Below are positions 1 to 7,765 of a DNA stretch of 55,886 bases, one piece after another. The number at the start of each line of letters is the position of its first letter. Position 1 is the first letter of the stretch. The notes below the pieces were generated by a model. That model was not told the origin of the DNA. It was given only the letters and a program-made list of their open reading frames with translations, and did no database searches. Both the position numbers and the translations under genes were made by a program. Source of the DNA: Gammaproteobacteria bacterium. Its GTDB lineage: Bacteria; Pseudomonadota; Gammaproteobacteria; DSM-16500. The stretch spans positions 1-55,886 of the forward strand of contig JAJPJI010000017.1 in assembly GCA_021324305.1 (NCBI GenBank). Direction: 5' to 3'.

Positions 1-332
1 CGAAAAAAAACGATTTCAAAAAGTGAGATGGACGCACCACATAATGCTGAAGCAAGAGTGAAGCCGGCGATGGAGAAAATCAGGTAACGCTTTCTGCCAA
101 TACGGTCCGAAAGATAGCCAGTCAATGGCATGAATATCGCTGATGACACGAGATAGCTTGTGAGTGTCCAGGTGATTTCATCGGAAGAAGCGCCTAATGA
201 ACCCTGCATGTGCGGCAAGGCGACATTCACAATGGTGGTGTCGATCACCTGCATCAATGTTGCAGACATGACTACCATCGTGATGACAAAACGGTTGAAT
301 GGAGAAATTGTTTTGTAAAGTTCGTCTGTCAT
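1..332 (-). CDS. emrB: EmrB-type MFS drug exporter (N-terminal part, cut by window edge)
   Basis: This is the first ~110 codons of a DHA2-family proton-driven multidrug transporter of the inner membrane, running off the left edge. The start is the ATG at 332-330, which overlaps the stop of the upstream emrA-like gene in an ATGA arrangement and implies translational coupling. Visible are a first membrane segment followed by the family signature DTTIVNVALPHM and the cytoplasmic loop motif A as GYLSDRIGRKR. The family normally has 14 membrane segments, of which only about three are present here. With the adjacent EmrA and MarR genes it forms a regulator-adaptor-pump operon. Substrate unknown. 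Confidence 0.93.
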   Translation of the reverse strand, partial: MTDELYKTISPFNRFVITMVVMSATLMQVIDTTIVNVALPHMQGSLGASSDEITWTLTSYLVSSAIFMPLTGYLSDRIGRKRYLIFSIAGFTLASALCGASISLFEIVFF

Positions 333-1282
333 GGTTTTTCAGCTGTCCTGAGCGGATGCTGTCCGGAAGGCAGCGCATTGGAAAAGCCGTTATTTACGGT
401 ACTCATGTTATCTTGTAAATCTACCGTGACTTCGGCAGAAATGCCAATACGTAACGGAAACCGGGAATCAGGATTCAATACTTTCACACGCACCGGAATA
501 CGTTGCGTAACCTTGACCCAGTTACCAGTCGCGTTTTGCGGCGGTAACAGGGAAAACGCTGCGCCTGCTCCGCCACTGATACTTTCAACGGTGCCTTTGA
601 ATTTGTGCCCAGGATATAAGTCGGTGACAATGGTTGCAGACTGTCCGGGTCTGATTTTCTCAAGCTGGGTTTCCTTGAAGTTTGCATCGGCCCAGAATTC
701 TTCATCACTGATCAAGGCGAACAATGGCTGATTGGCTGTGACAATGTCACCTTTGCGTAAAGTGACATTGGTTACCCAGCCGCTGACCGGAGCTGAGATC
801 GTTGTATACTGCAAATTAAGGTTAGCTTGCTCCAGACTGGCTTTGGCCTGATCCACTTTTGCCATGGCTGTTTTGTAATTTGCAGTTGCATTATCTCCAT
901 CCTGTGTTGACAGGAATTTTTTTGCAACCAAAGCGAGTACACGGTTTTTGGTAAGTGTCGCATTATCCAGCTCGGCGTTACTGACAGCCAGCAGAGCTTG
1001 TGCTGAATTGACCGCCAGCTGGAAGGGTTTGGGGTCGATTTCGAATAATGGCTGGCCTTTCCTTACATATTGATTATTCACAATGTCCAGATTAATGATT
1101 TTCCCTGTCACACGCGGAGCTATTTGCACTACATTTGCATTGATATAAGCATCATCCGTGCTCACGTAATAATTACTGTAGATTTGATATCCAAACCATA
1201 TACCGCAGCTCACGATCAAGAATACGGAGATGATAATCAGTTTGAAACTTTTTGCTTGCGTGATACGTGTTAAAAAATTCAT
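329..1282 (-). CDS. emrA: EmrA/HlyD-family membrane fusion protein
   Basis: Periplasmic adaptor linking an inner-membrane MFS pump to an outer-membrane channel. I start it at the ATG 1282-1280 (MNFLTRITQ) because this overlaps the MarR stop as ATGA; the reading frame stays open 16 codons further upstream, but that part lies inside the MarR gene. It has one membrane anchor at about residues 13-35, the typical adaptor segment STDDAYINANVVQIAPRVTG, a biotinyl-lipoyl-like half with an alpha-helical hairpin at roughly 75-150, and a beta-barrel region with the motif GDIVTANQPLFALI. The length of ~317 residues is slightly short for EmrA but normal for the family. Coupled by 4-bp overlaps to both neighbours. 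Confidence 0.93.
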   Translation of the reverse strand: MNFLTRITQAKSFKLIIISVFLIVSCGIWFGYQIYSNYYVSTDDAYINANVVQIAPRVTGKIINLDIVNNQYVRKGQPLFEIDPKPFQLAVNSAQALLAVSNAELDNATLTKNRVLALVAKKFLSTQDGDNATANYKTAMAKVDQAKASLEQANLNLQYTTISAPVSGWVTNVTLRKGDIVTANQPLFALISDEEFWADANFKETQLEKIRPGQSATIVTDLYPGHKFKGTVESISGGAGAAFSLLPPQNATGNWVKVTQRIPVRVKVLNPDSRFPLRIGISAEVTVDLQDNMSTVNNGFSNALPSGQHPLRTAEKP

Positions 1283-1710
1283 TCTTGCACTCCCGCTTTT
1301 GCCTTTATTTTTTCTAAAACCTCGATACATGTTTTCAGTTCGCGTGCCGGTATTCCTGATAAAAACTCTTTGCGGACCTGGTCTGCTGCAGCATGTATAT
1401 GGCGTAATGTTTTATGTGATTTGGAAGTCAGCTGTACGATTTTGCTGCGTCTATCAGCAGGATCATCCTGACGCACAATCCAGCCGTCTTTTGCCAGCCG
1501 GTCTAAGAGCCTGACCAGGGTCGGATCTTCGACACCCAATCGGGATGCGAGCTGTCTCTGGCTGAGTTTTTCGCTTGCCAGATCGAGAAACAGCAATGTG
1601 CGCCACTTTGCCTGGCTTAAGCCAAAGGATTTCAGGCGTCTGTCGATTTCGAGTCTCCAGGCTCGTGCTGTCTCATGCAAGATGGTAGAAAAATGTTTTT
1701 GAAGTTCCAT
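1279..1710 (-). CDS. MarR/SlyA-family transcriptional regulator
   Basis: A 143-residue winged-helix regulator most like SlyA. The N-terminal dimerisation helix contains RAWRLEIDRRLKSFGLSQAKW, split as in SlyA (RxWRxxIDxRLKxxxLxQxxW). The recognition helix and wing follow, with LGVEDPTLVRLLDRL and DPADRRSKIVQLT. It is the first gene of an operon with emrA and emrB, so it probably represses the pump and is released by a small aromatic ligand. A TATAAT -10 lies at 1735-1730 and an exact SlyA-type palindrome at 1760-1771, just upstream of the core promoter, pointing to autoregulation. Confidence 0.93.
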   Translation of the reverse strand: MELQKHFSTILHETARAWRLEIDRRLKSFGLSQAKWRTLLFLDLASEKLSQRQLASRLGVEDPTLVRLLDRLAKDGWIVRQDDPADRRSKIVQLTSKSHKTLRHIHAAADQVRKEFLSGIPARELKTCIEVLEKIKAKAGVQE

Positions 1711-1759
1711 AAATGAGACCTCTATCTTAATTATAGCCCATTTATTAGTTATCTCATAA

Positions 1760-1771
1760 TTAGCAAGCTAA
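1760..1771. promoter_or_regulatory. SlyA-consensus operator upstream of the marR-emrAB operon
   Basis: The 12-bp palindrome TTAGCAAGCTAA is present exactly, extended to ATTAGC-AA-GCTAAT at 1759-1772. This is identical to the published Salmonella SlyA recognition consensus as I remember it. It lies about 24 bp upstream of a perfect TATAAT (minus strand, 1735-1730) and about 50 bp upstream of the start codon of a SlyA-like gene. Autoregulation is inferred. Confidence 0.75.
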
Positions 1772-1863
1772 TGATTTTAATTTTAATACTTTCGCTTGCT
1801 GTTGGCTACCACAAACGGGTTTTAAAGTGTTGGATTATCAATCTGGGATATGGCATCCATTGA

Positions 1864-2229
1864 TCAATGACGCCATACCAGGCTATAAACAAGCGTAATC
1901 AGTATGAATACACTGATAAATGTAAACCAGGTATCGCGAGTAAATGCATAAAACCATACCAGGAGGGCAACACGTAATACCTGGGTGCCGATCAGGGTAA
2001 GCAAGCCGAGTTCAATAATTCCGAGCGGCGTGAATGACAGGGCATTTTTCAATATGAGCTTGATGTTGATATGATAACCGCCCGCCTGCAGCAATTCAGT
2101 ATGCAGACTTTCCATGCCGTGCTGGTATAAATACATGGCACCTCCCAGTGTGACCAGTCCGGCGGAAATGAGCATTCCAAAAATTAAAAGCAGGCTCATG
2201 ATGTCTTCCATTTGTTTTGTCGATAACAT
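1864..2229 (-). CDS. DUF1634 family membrane protein
   Basis: Small inner-membrane protein of about 121 residues with three hydrophobic segments and the conserved stretch SFTPLGIIELGLLTLIGTQV typical of DUF1634. I use the ATG at 2229-2227, which overlaps the stop of the upstream TauE/SafE gene by one base (TGATG). The frame is open further upstream, but only inside that gene. DUF1634 proteins are commonly paired with TauE/SafE transporters. The function is unknown, but co-translation suggests a partner or accessory subunit of the same transporter. Confidence 0.85.
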   Translation of the reverse strand: MLSTKQMEDIMSLLLIFGMLISAGLVTLGGAMYLYQHGMESLHTELLQAGGYHINIKLILKNALSFTPLGIIELGLLTLIGTQVLRVALLVWFYAFTRDTWFTFISVFILITLVYSLVWRH

Positions 2230-3065
2230 CACACAACTCCGGTTAGTGCCTTGTAAAGCATTTGTAGGCCAATCAGGCAAATCACAACACTAAATATGAT
2301 GCGCAGATTGCGTGTATGCATTTTTACCAGTAATTTTGCGCCAGAAAATGATCCAGCGATGACGCCAATCATGACTGGAAAAGCGATAGCAGGATCAATA
2401 TAGCCGCGTGAAAAGTAAATGCCGGCACTGACCGCGGCTGTAATTCCGATCATGAAATTACTGGTAGTGGTCGCGACTTTATAAGGCAATCTCAGTGCTT
2501 GATCCATGGCCAGGACTTTTAACGTTCCGGACCCGACGCCGAGCAATCCAGACATGAGACCAGCGATGCCCATGATGAATAATGCGAAAGGAACATGCTG
2601 AACATGATAATATTCCTGGCGATTTTTCACGGGATAGGTGCTATCCAGATTTAATGCGACTGCCCACGGATGTGACTGCAGATATTGTTCATGTTCTTCT
2701 CTGCGCTTGATGGTCAAGTAGGCAGAAAAAAATAACAGCAGGCTGAACAGGATGGACAGAAATGTCTTTGAGACTACCGCAATCAGTAGCGCACCTATAA
2801 ATGCGCCGACAACAGCGGATGCTTCCAAAAACATGCCTATTCTCAGGTTCGTATATCCTTCACGCAAATAGGCCGCAGTGGTGCCGGATGAAGTGGCAAT
2901 AACGGAAATCAATGATGCGCCCATTGCATAGTGAATGTTGACGTGGAATATCAACACCAGCACTGGAATGACAACAACGCCGCCGCCCAGTCCTGTCAAC
3001 GCTCCTAGCAGGCCAGCAAAAAAAGAAAAGATCAGAAGCAGGACAGAAAAAAAGAGTATGGTCAA
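2229..3065 (-). CDS. TauE/SafE-family anion permease
   Basis: 278-residue inner-membrane transporter of the sulfite/organosulfonate exporter family. It has about eight hydrophobic segments in two repeats, each with a glycine-rich signature: LLGALTGLGGGVVVIPVL near the N-terminus and GLMSGLLGVGSGTLKVLA near residue 165. A polar loop of ~45 residues separates the halves. The start appears to be TTG at 3065 behind AAAGGAA, since the next in-frame ATG would remove the first signature. Substrate cannot be told from sequence. It is translationally coupled to the DUF1634 gene. Confidence 0.9.
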   Translation of the reverse strand: MTILFFSVLLLIFSFFAGLLGALTGLGGGVVVIPVLVLIFHVNIHYAMGASLISVIATSSGTTAAYLREGYTNLRIGMFLEASAVVGAFIGALLIAVVSKTFLSILFSLLLFFSAYLTIKRREEHEQYLQSHPWAVALNLDSTYPVKNRQEYYHVQHVPFALFIMGIAGLMSGLLGVGSGTLKVLAMDQALRLPYKVATTTSNFMIGITAAVSAGIYFSRGYIDPAIAFPVMIGVIAGSFSGAKLLVKMHTRNLRIIFSVVICLIGLQMLYKALTGVV

Positions 3066-3196
3066 AGTAGTTCCTTTAATGAATTATTTTATTATTAAAT
3101 AATACCTTATATCAAAGCAACGAATGCGAACATTAACAACCTCTGATTATGAGGTAAAATAGGAATTGTAGCGGATCAAAAGGAAGGAGTGTACAC

Positions 3197-3913
3197 ATGC
3201 GGATTGAAAAGACCGGCTTTTTGATACTCGTTATGGTCACCTTTATCGCTACAATCCCCTCTGCCTTGGCGACATACGGCCAAAAGATATGTAAATCATC
3301 AGGATTTCATTGTCTGCGTGTTAAAAGCAGGCAATCGTGGGGATCACTTTTCCCAGACGAGCACGACCGTGGAATTGTCATGCGTATTAACCGCATGAAT
3401 ACACAATTGTATCCAGGGCTGGTCATTGCTGTACCCAATAACTTGTCCGATGCAGATATCATGGACTTCTCACCCTTTCCTGTCAGTGTCGCTGCGCCGG
3501 GTGAAAAAGTGGTGATTGTTGATCCTGTCGTGGATGCCTGGGGCGCATATGATGCGGATGGATCACTCGTACGCTGGGGCCCGATATCAGCAGGATCAGA
3601 TTATTGCCGCGATCTTGGTAGACAATGCCATACACATGCCGGATCATTCCGGGTCTTTTCACTAGGCAGCAGCGATTGTTATTCGACAAAATTTCCCTTG
3701 CCTGATGGCGGCGCGCCCATGCCGTATTGCATGTACTTTGACAATGGCCAGGCATTGCATGGTGAGCCTAGCGGATTGCCTGGCTATAATGCGAGCCATG
3801 GCTGTGTAAGAATGTATGTAAATGATGCTGAATGGCTGCGGTATGATTTCATTGAGGGACCAAATTCAGGCAATAATTACAGAGGGACACGCGTGATCGT
3901 CAGGGATTATTAA
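3197..3913 (+). CDS. Secreted L,D-transpeptidase (YkuD domain)
   Basis: 238-residue exported enzyme that would cross-link peptidoglycan or attach proteins to it through the catalytic cysteine. A signal peptide occupies residues 1-25 (hydrophobic core LILVMVTFIATIPSALA). A LysM-like segment with alternating RINRMNTQLYPGLVIAVP follows at ~45-80, then the YkuD catalytic domain at ~103-237. The family motif is complete: ALHG at ~187-190 and SHGCVRM with His201 and Cys203. The ribosome site GGAAGGAG lies 8 bp before the ATG. Two or more cysteine pairs outside the active site may form disulfides. It is a single gene, divergent from the TauE/SafE pair. Confidence 0.92.
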   Translation: MRIEKTGFLILVMVTFIATIPSALATYGQKICKSSGFHCLRVKSRQSWGSLFPDEHDRGIVMRINRMNTQLYPGLVIAVPNNLSDADIMDFSPFPVSVAAPGEKVVIVDPVVDAWGAYDADGSLVRWGPISAGSDYCRDLGRQCHTHAGSFRVFSLGSSDCYSTKFPLPDGGAPMPYCMYFDNGQALHGEPSGLPGYNASHGCVRMYVNDAEWLRYDFIEGPNSGNNYRGTRVIVRDY

Positions 3914-3939
3914 AAGTCAGTCTGAATGCTGCATGGCTG

Positions 3940-5691
3940 TTATTTTGCGAGTACATAGGTTCCTGGCGCATTTTCAAGCGGTACATAACCTTCTTTTTCG
4001 TTGCCCATTACGGGGGGATCGGTTTTTTCGCCTGAATGTGCGGATAACCATTTTTCAAAGGCCGGCCACCATGACCCATCTTTGGGCTTTGTAGCCTTAT
4101 ACCAGCTATCTGCATCAATGAAGCGGTCGCTTTCTTTCAGCGTGGAAATCCGGTAATACCTTTTGGTCGTCTTTGACGGCATGCTGACGATTCCAACGTT
4201 ATGCCCGCCGCTTGTTAATGCAAATGTGATGTCTCCTGTTGTCAACAGATTGATTTTGAAAACGGAATGCCAGGGAGAGACATGGTCTCGTTCTGTGGCA
4301 ACGACAAATATGGGTATGGAGATATCAGTAAGCGCAACAGGTTTTCCATTGACCATATATTTACCTTCGGCCAGTTCGTTACGTAGAAATAGCCTGCGCA
4401 AATATTGGGAATGCATTTTATACGGCATACGGGTTGCATCTGCATTCCATGCCATCAGATCAGTCAGTGGCTTACGCACTCCAAGCAGATAATCATGAAT
4501 CAGGCGTGACCAAATCAGATCATTCGAGCGCAAGAGTTGAAATGCGCCAGCCATTTGATGGGTATCGAGATATCCCTTCTCCTGCATAATGCTTTCAAGG
4601 AATGTAATTTGACTTTCATCAATAAATAATCCCAACTCGCCAGGCTCGGTAAAATCTGTTTGAGCAGCGAGCAAAGTCATGCTGGCAAGACGATTATCAT
4701 TGTCACGTGCCATGGCTGCCGCTGCAATTGCAGTGAGTGTTCCACCCAGACAATAACCGACCAGATGTATTTTTCTCTTTGGGACGACAGCCGATATAAC
4801 ATTTAACGCGGACATGATGCCAAGGTTGAGGTAATCTTCCATGCCAAGGTTACGGTCTTTTTTCTTGGGATTTTTCCAGGAAATGATGAAGACAGTATGG
4901 CCTTTTTTGACAAGATATTTCACCAGGGAATGCTTGGGTGTGAGATCAAGAATGTAATATTTCATGATCCAGGCGGGCGTGATTAGAACCGGTTCCGCAT
5001 AGACTTTGTCTGTCGTGGGCGAATATTGAATGAGCTCAATCAGGCTATTTCGATAGATGACTTTCCCGGGTGTGATTGCAAGATTTTTGCCAACAACAAA
5101 ATTTTCAGCGCCTGCTGGCGGTTCGCCTGCCAAATTACGCCGGAGATCATCAAAAAAATTTTGCAGTCCTTTGACAAAATTCTCACCGTGTTGCTCATTT
5201 GCTGCCTGTAAGACTTCAGGATTGGTCAGCACAGAATTGGACGGTGAAAACATATCCAGTATTTGCCTGATGGTGAAATCGACTACTTCTTCATGATGGC
5301 GGTTGACACCGCGTACCTCTGTCGAGGCAATATGCCACCAGTTTTGCAGCATGAGAAATGACTCATACAGAAAAGTATAAGGAAATTGCTGCCAGGTTTT
5401 GCCAGTAAAGCGCTTGTCCTGGGGAGAAGTAATAGGCGAGTATTCACCGGTGGAATCTCCCTGAAGATGCCCGACGAGCTGGTTTGCGAGATGTATCATG
5501 TTCTCATGCGCCAGCTCAATGAGCTCCTTCTGTTTGGCTGGATGTATGAGCAGATGAAAGTACCAGTCAAAAAATGCGAGCATGAGCGCAGCGGGTGATA
5601 TGCCATGGGTCAGCTTTCCTACCGTCGCCTGAAGCGATCGGTCAATAGCTTCAGCTTTTTCCTGCTTTGTTTCCCATTGAGGATCAATCAT
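3940..5691 (-). CDS. phaC: Class I poly(3-hydroxyalkanoate) synthase
   Basis: Polymerises (R)-3-hydroxybutyryl-CoA into polyhydroxybutyrate at the granule surface. The alpha/beta-hydrolase core holds the synthase lipase-like box GYCLGG with nucleophile Cys314, Asp469 in ERDHVSPW and His497 in SGGHN, a complete triad. Length of 583 residues fits class I, which needs no PhaE or PhaR subunit. The start is taken at ATG 5691, because AGAGG sits 7 bp upstream; a TTG two codons earlier is open but less well placed. It is the last gene of phaB-phaR-phaP-phaC, after the phasin gene and an intercistronic stem-loop (5715-5738). Confidence 0.96.
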   Translation of the reverse strand: MIDPQWETKQEKAEAIDRSLQATVGKLTHGISPAALMLAFFDWYFHLLIHPAKQKELIELAHENMIHLANQLVGHLQGDSTGEYSPITSPQDKRFTGKTWQQFPYTFLYESFLMLQNWWHIASTEVRGVNRHHEEVVDFTIRQILDMFSPSNSVLTNPEVLQAANEQHGENFVKGLQNFFDDLRRNLAGEPPAGAENFVVGKNLAITPGKVIYRNSLIELIQYSPTTDKVYAEPVLITPAWIMKYYILDLTPKHSLVKYLVKKGHTVFIISWKNPKKKDRNLGMEDYLNLGIMSALNVISAVVPKRKIHLVGYCLGGTLTAIAAAAMARDNDNRLASMTLLAAQTDFTEPGELGLFIDESQITFLESIMQEKGYLDTHQMAGAFQLLRSNDLIWSRLIHDYLLGVRKPLTDLMAWNADATRMPYKMHSQYLRRLFLRNELAEGKYMVNGKPVALTDISIPIFVVATERDHVSPWHSVFKINLLTTGDITFALTSGGHNVGIVSMPSKTTKRYYRISTLKESDRFIDADSWYKATKPKDGSWWPAFEKWLSAHSGEKTDPPVMGNEKEGYVPLENAPGTYVLAK

Positions 5692-5714
5692 CAGCAAACC
5701 TCTAAAATCCCTTT

Positions 5715-5738
5715 CCTGATAGTCTATCTTCTATCAGG
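5715..5738 (-). other. Intercistronic stem-loop between phaP and phaC
   Basis: Perfect 8-bp inverted repeat CCTGATAG at 5715-5722 and CTATCAGG at 5731-5738 with an 8-nt loop, between the phasin stop and the synthase start. There is no proper T-tract on the minus strand. It could stabilise the upstream phasin message or partly attenuate transcription so that more phasin than synthase is made. The role is inference. Confidence 0.45.
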
Positions 5739-5761
5739 GAAGAGTGCATGCATCCATGACA

Positions 5762-6142
5762 TTATTTTTCAGTTTTTTCAGCAAATTTTTGGGCTTTTTC
5801 AACAGCTTTTTCAGAAATTTTCGCGGCGGTTGAACCCCAAAGCTTGGCGATATCTTCCATATTTTCCATTGTTATATGGATGATTTTTTGCATGAGTTCA
5901 ATGCTGGCAGTGATGTTTTCGCTCATTAAGTCTTTTTGCAAGTTGAATAAATCTTCAGGTTTTTTAACATTACTCAAACGTTTTACCTGATCAGAAAACC
6001 GGGAAAAATTTTCTCCAAACAATTCCAGATTTTGATCAGAGATCCGTTTGCAAATTTCACTTGTCGCCTTGTTCCACTCATTGAAAGGAGCAGTGAAGTT
6101 TTTGTTGAGTTTTGCCCATTGATCAAATCCTTCGGTATACAT
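5762..6142 (-). CDS. phaP: Phasin (PHB granule-associated protein)
   Basis: Small amphipathic helical protein of ~126 residues that coats PHB granules. The phasin_2 pattern is visible: N-terminal FDQWAKLNKNFTAPFNEWNKAT, broken by few polar turns, then long heptad-like helices and a lysine/alanine-rich tail KISEKAVEKAQKF. The start is the ATG at 6142 (MYTEGFDQW) with GGAGG 8 bp upstream; an open frame starting 17 codons earlier has no comparable ribosome site. It lies between phaR and phaC. Phasin genes are typically repressed by PhaR until polymer titrates the repressor away. Confidence 0.92.
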   Translation of the reverse strand: MYTEGFDQWAKLNKNFTAPFNEWNKATSEICKRISDQNLELFGENFSRFSDQVKRLSNVKKPEDLFNLQKDLMSENITASIELMQKIIHITMENMEDIAKLWGSTAAKISEKAVEKAQKFAEKTEK

Positions 6143-6278
6143 GGTTGCGTCCTCCGTCGTGTGGTAATTTGTGACATTGACATCATTGTGCACTGCAACA
6201 TCCTATATTAAATTTAGGCGATATTTGCGGAATTGTCAATATTTATGGCCGCTCTATATCTGAATAAGTTATTGATTT

Positions 6279-6767
6279 TTATGATTTTTTCTTTGGCGAC
6301 TGATTTTTTGGCGTACGGGGAATTTTCATGCCGTACGGAGAGGATGACGTGTTTTTTTCTTCGTTGTTCTTGCTGTATTTCAGTAGTTGTTTCAATAAGT
6401 CAGGATCAGCTAATAATTTTTGATAGGAGAGCCATTGATTCTGAAATAATTTCTTTTGTTGAATAAATAAATTCGCGGCTTGCTCAAGATACTGGCTAAA
6501 CAGATTTTGTGTCTTTTCCTGATACGAACGTATCAAGTCTTGTAATAACGCAGTGGTGAAGATAGGCGTCGATGTCGCTTCTTGTTCAGCAATGATTTGC
6601 AGAAGCGTGCTTTGGGTTAGGTCTTTTTTGGTGCGCGCATCGATGACCTGAAAGTTAACCTTGTTGAACACAAGGTTTTTTACATCATCAAGCGTAATGT
6701 ATTCACCAATTTCTGTATCATAGAGACGACGATTTGGATACTTTTTTATAATCCGAATTGCTTGCAT
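6279..6767 (-). CDS. phaR: PHB synthesis repressor PhaR
   Basis: DNA- and polymer-binding regulator of phasin expression, 162 residues from ATG 6767 (MQAIRIIKKYPNRRLYDTE), chosen because GGAAGG precedes it and the PHB_acc_N domain begins right there. Residues 1-65 are this conserved domain (KKYPNRRLYDTE, ITLDDV, VIDARTKKDLT). The following ~80 residues are helical and glutamine-rich, as expected for the PHB_acc segment. The tail is basic and poorly conserved. The unusual feature is the location inside the operon directly before the phasin it should regulate. Confidence 0.92.
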   Translation of the reverse strand: MQAIRIIKKYPNRRLYDTEIGEYITLDDVKNLVFNKVNFQVIDARTKKDLTQSTLLQIIAEQEATSTPIFTTALLQDLIRSYQEKTQNLFSQYLEQAANLFIQQKKLFQNQWLSYQKLLADPDLLKQLLKYSKNNEEKNTSSSPYGMKIPRTPKNQSPKKKS

Positions 6768-6837
6768 AACCAGCCTTCCACCAGAAAAATCAGCAAAAAA
6801 TCCAGGATCCGCGATTGAACATGTGCTCCCAGACCAC

Positions 6838-7578
6838 TCATAACATGTAATGTCCGCCATTAATGGCGATGTTTGCGCCTGTAATATAACTGTTTTTTTC
6901 ATCGGCTAAGAAGGTAACAACATGTGCGACCTCTTCAGGTTCAGCCAGTCTGCCCATGGGAATTTGTGCGATAATTTTTGCCCGTATTTCTTCAGGAACC
7001 GCCATCACCATATCGGTAGCCACATAACCTGGTGAAATCGTGTTAACGGTAATGTGATGTTTGGCAACTTCTAGCGCCAAAGCTTTGGTGAAGCCATGGA
7101 TGCCAGCTTTTGCTGCAGAATAATTGACCTGACCATACTGTCCTTTTTGACCATTTATTGAAGATATGTTTATTATTCGTCCATAATTACGCTCTTTCAT
7201 TCCATTGACGGCGTGCCGGGTAACATAAAAAATACTGCTCAGATCTGTATTGATGACGATATCCCAATCTTCCTTGCTCATCTTGCAGCAAGCATGGTCA
7301 CGAGTGATACCAGCATTATTAACCAGTATGTCAATTGGTCCAATTTCGGTTTCTATTTTTTTAATCATGTCTGCACATGATTGGAAATCGGTGACATCTG
7401 CATAGGCGATATCAAAGTTATAACCCTCTTTTTTTTGCTCCTCCTGCCAGGCGAGCGCGGCTTCATGTTTACGACTGTAAGCGGCGATGACGCGGATTCC
7501 CTGATCATGTAATTCTCTTGAGATGGCATGGCCTATGCCGCCCATACCACCTGTTACCACAGCTATCCTTTTTGCCAT
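6838..7578 (-). CDS. phaB: Acetoacetyl-CoA reductase
   Basis: 246-residue short-chain dehydrogenase that makes (R)-3-hydroxybutyryl-CoA from acetoacetyl-CoA using NADPH. The nucleotide-binding motif TGGMGGIG is at residues ~9-16, NNAG at ~88, the catalytic Ser and the YSAAK tetrad members at ~140-157 (INISS, QVNYSAAKAG). The long stretch MSKEDWDIVINTDLSSIFYVT matches PhaB/FabG enzymes. Context with phaR, phaP and phaC favours PhaB over FabG. First gene of the pha operon, with GGAG 9 bp before the ATG. No phaA thiolase is in the window, so acetoacetyl-CoA must come from elsewhere. Confidence 0.93.
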   Translation of the reverse strand: MAKRIAVVTGGMGGIGHAISRELHDQGIRVIAAYSRKHEAALAWQEEQKKEGYNFDIAYADVTDFQSCADMIKKIETEIGPIDILVNNAGITRDHACCKMSKEDWDIVINTDLSSIFYVTRHAVNGMKERNYGRIINISSINGQKGQYGQVNYSAAKAGIHGFTKALALEVAKHHITVNTISPGYVATDMVMAVPEEIRAKIIAQIPMGRLAEPEEVAHVVTFLADEKNSYITGANIAINGGHYML

Positions 7579-7765
7579 GAAATGTACTCCTTGCTTGACT
7601 CTATTTTCCCTGATGGCTAATCTTGTTGCCAGTCAATTTTGATCGCAAAACCTGCCGCTCGTAGCAGTGCACTACATGTACACGGAGATTTGCGGCAGAA
7701 AGTTACATTATATATACGCTTTGGATAAAGCATAAATACTATAAAATATAAAGGGAGTTCCACTG
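7579..7765. promoter_or_regulatory. Divergent control region between pha and pdh operons
   Basis: A 187-bp spacer feeding the pha operon leftwards and the pdh operon rightwards. It contains an inverted repeat CTGCCGC (7652-7658) and GCGGCAG (7692-7698) with 33 bp between the arms. No clear -35/-10 pair could be assigned with confidence. Confidence 0.35.

Noticed and set aside
210..731. 173-codon plus-strand frame opposite emrA/emrB
   Set aside because: Antisense shadow of the efflux genes, cysteine-rich and without a ribosome site.
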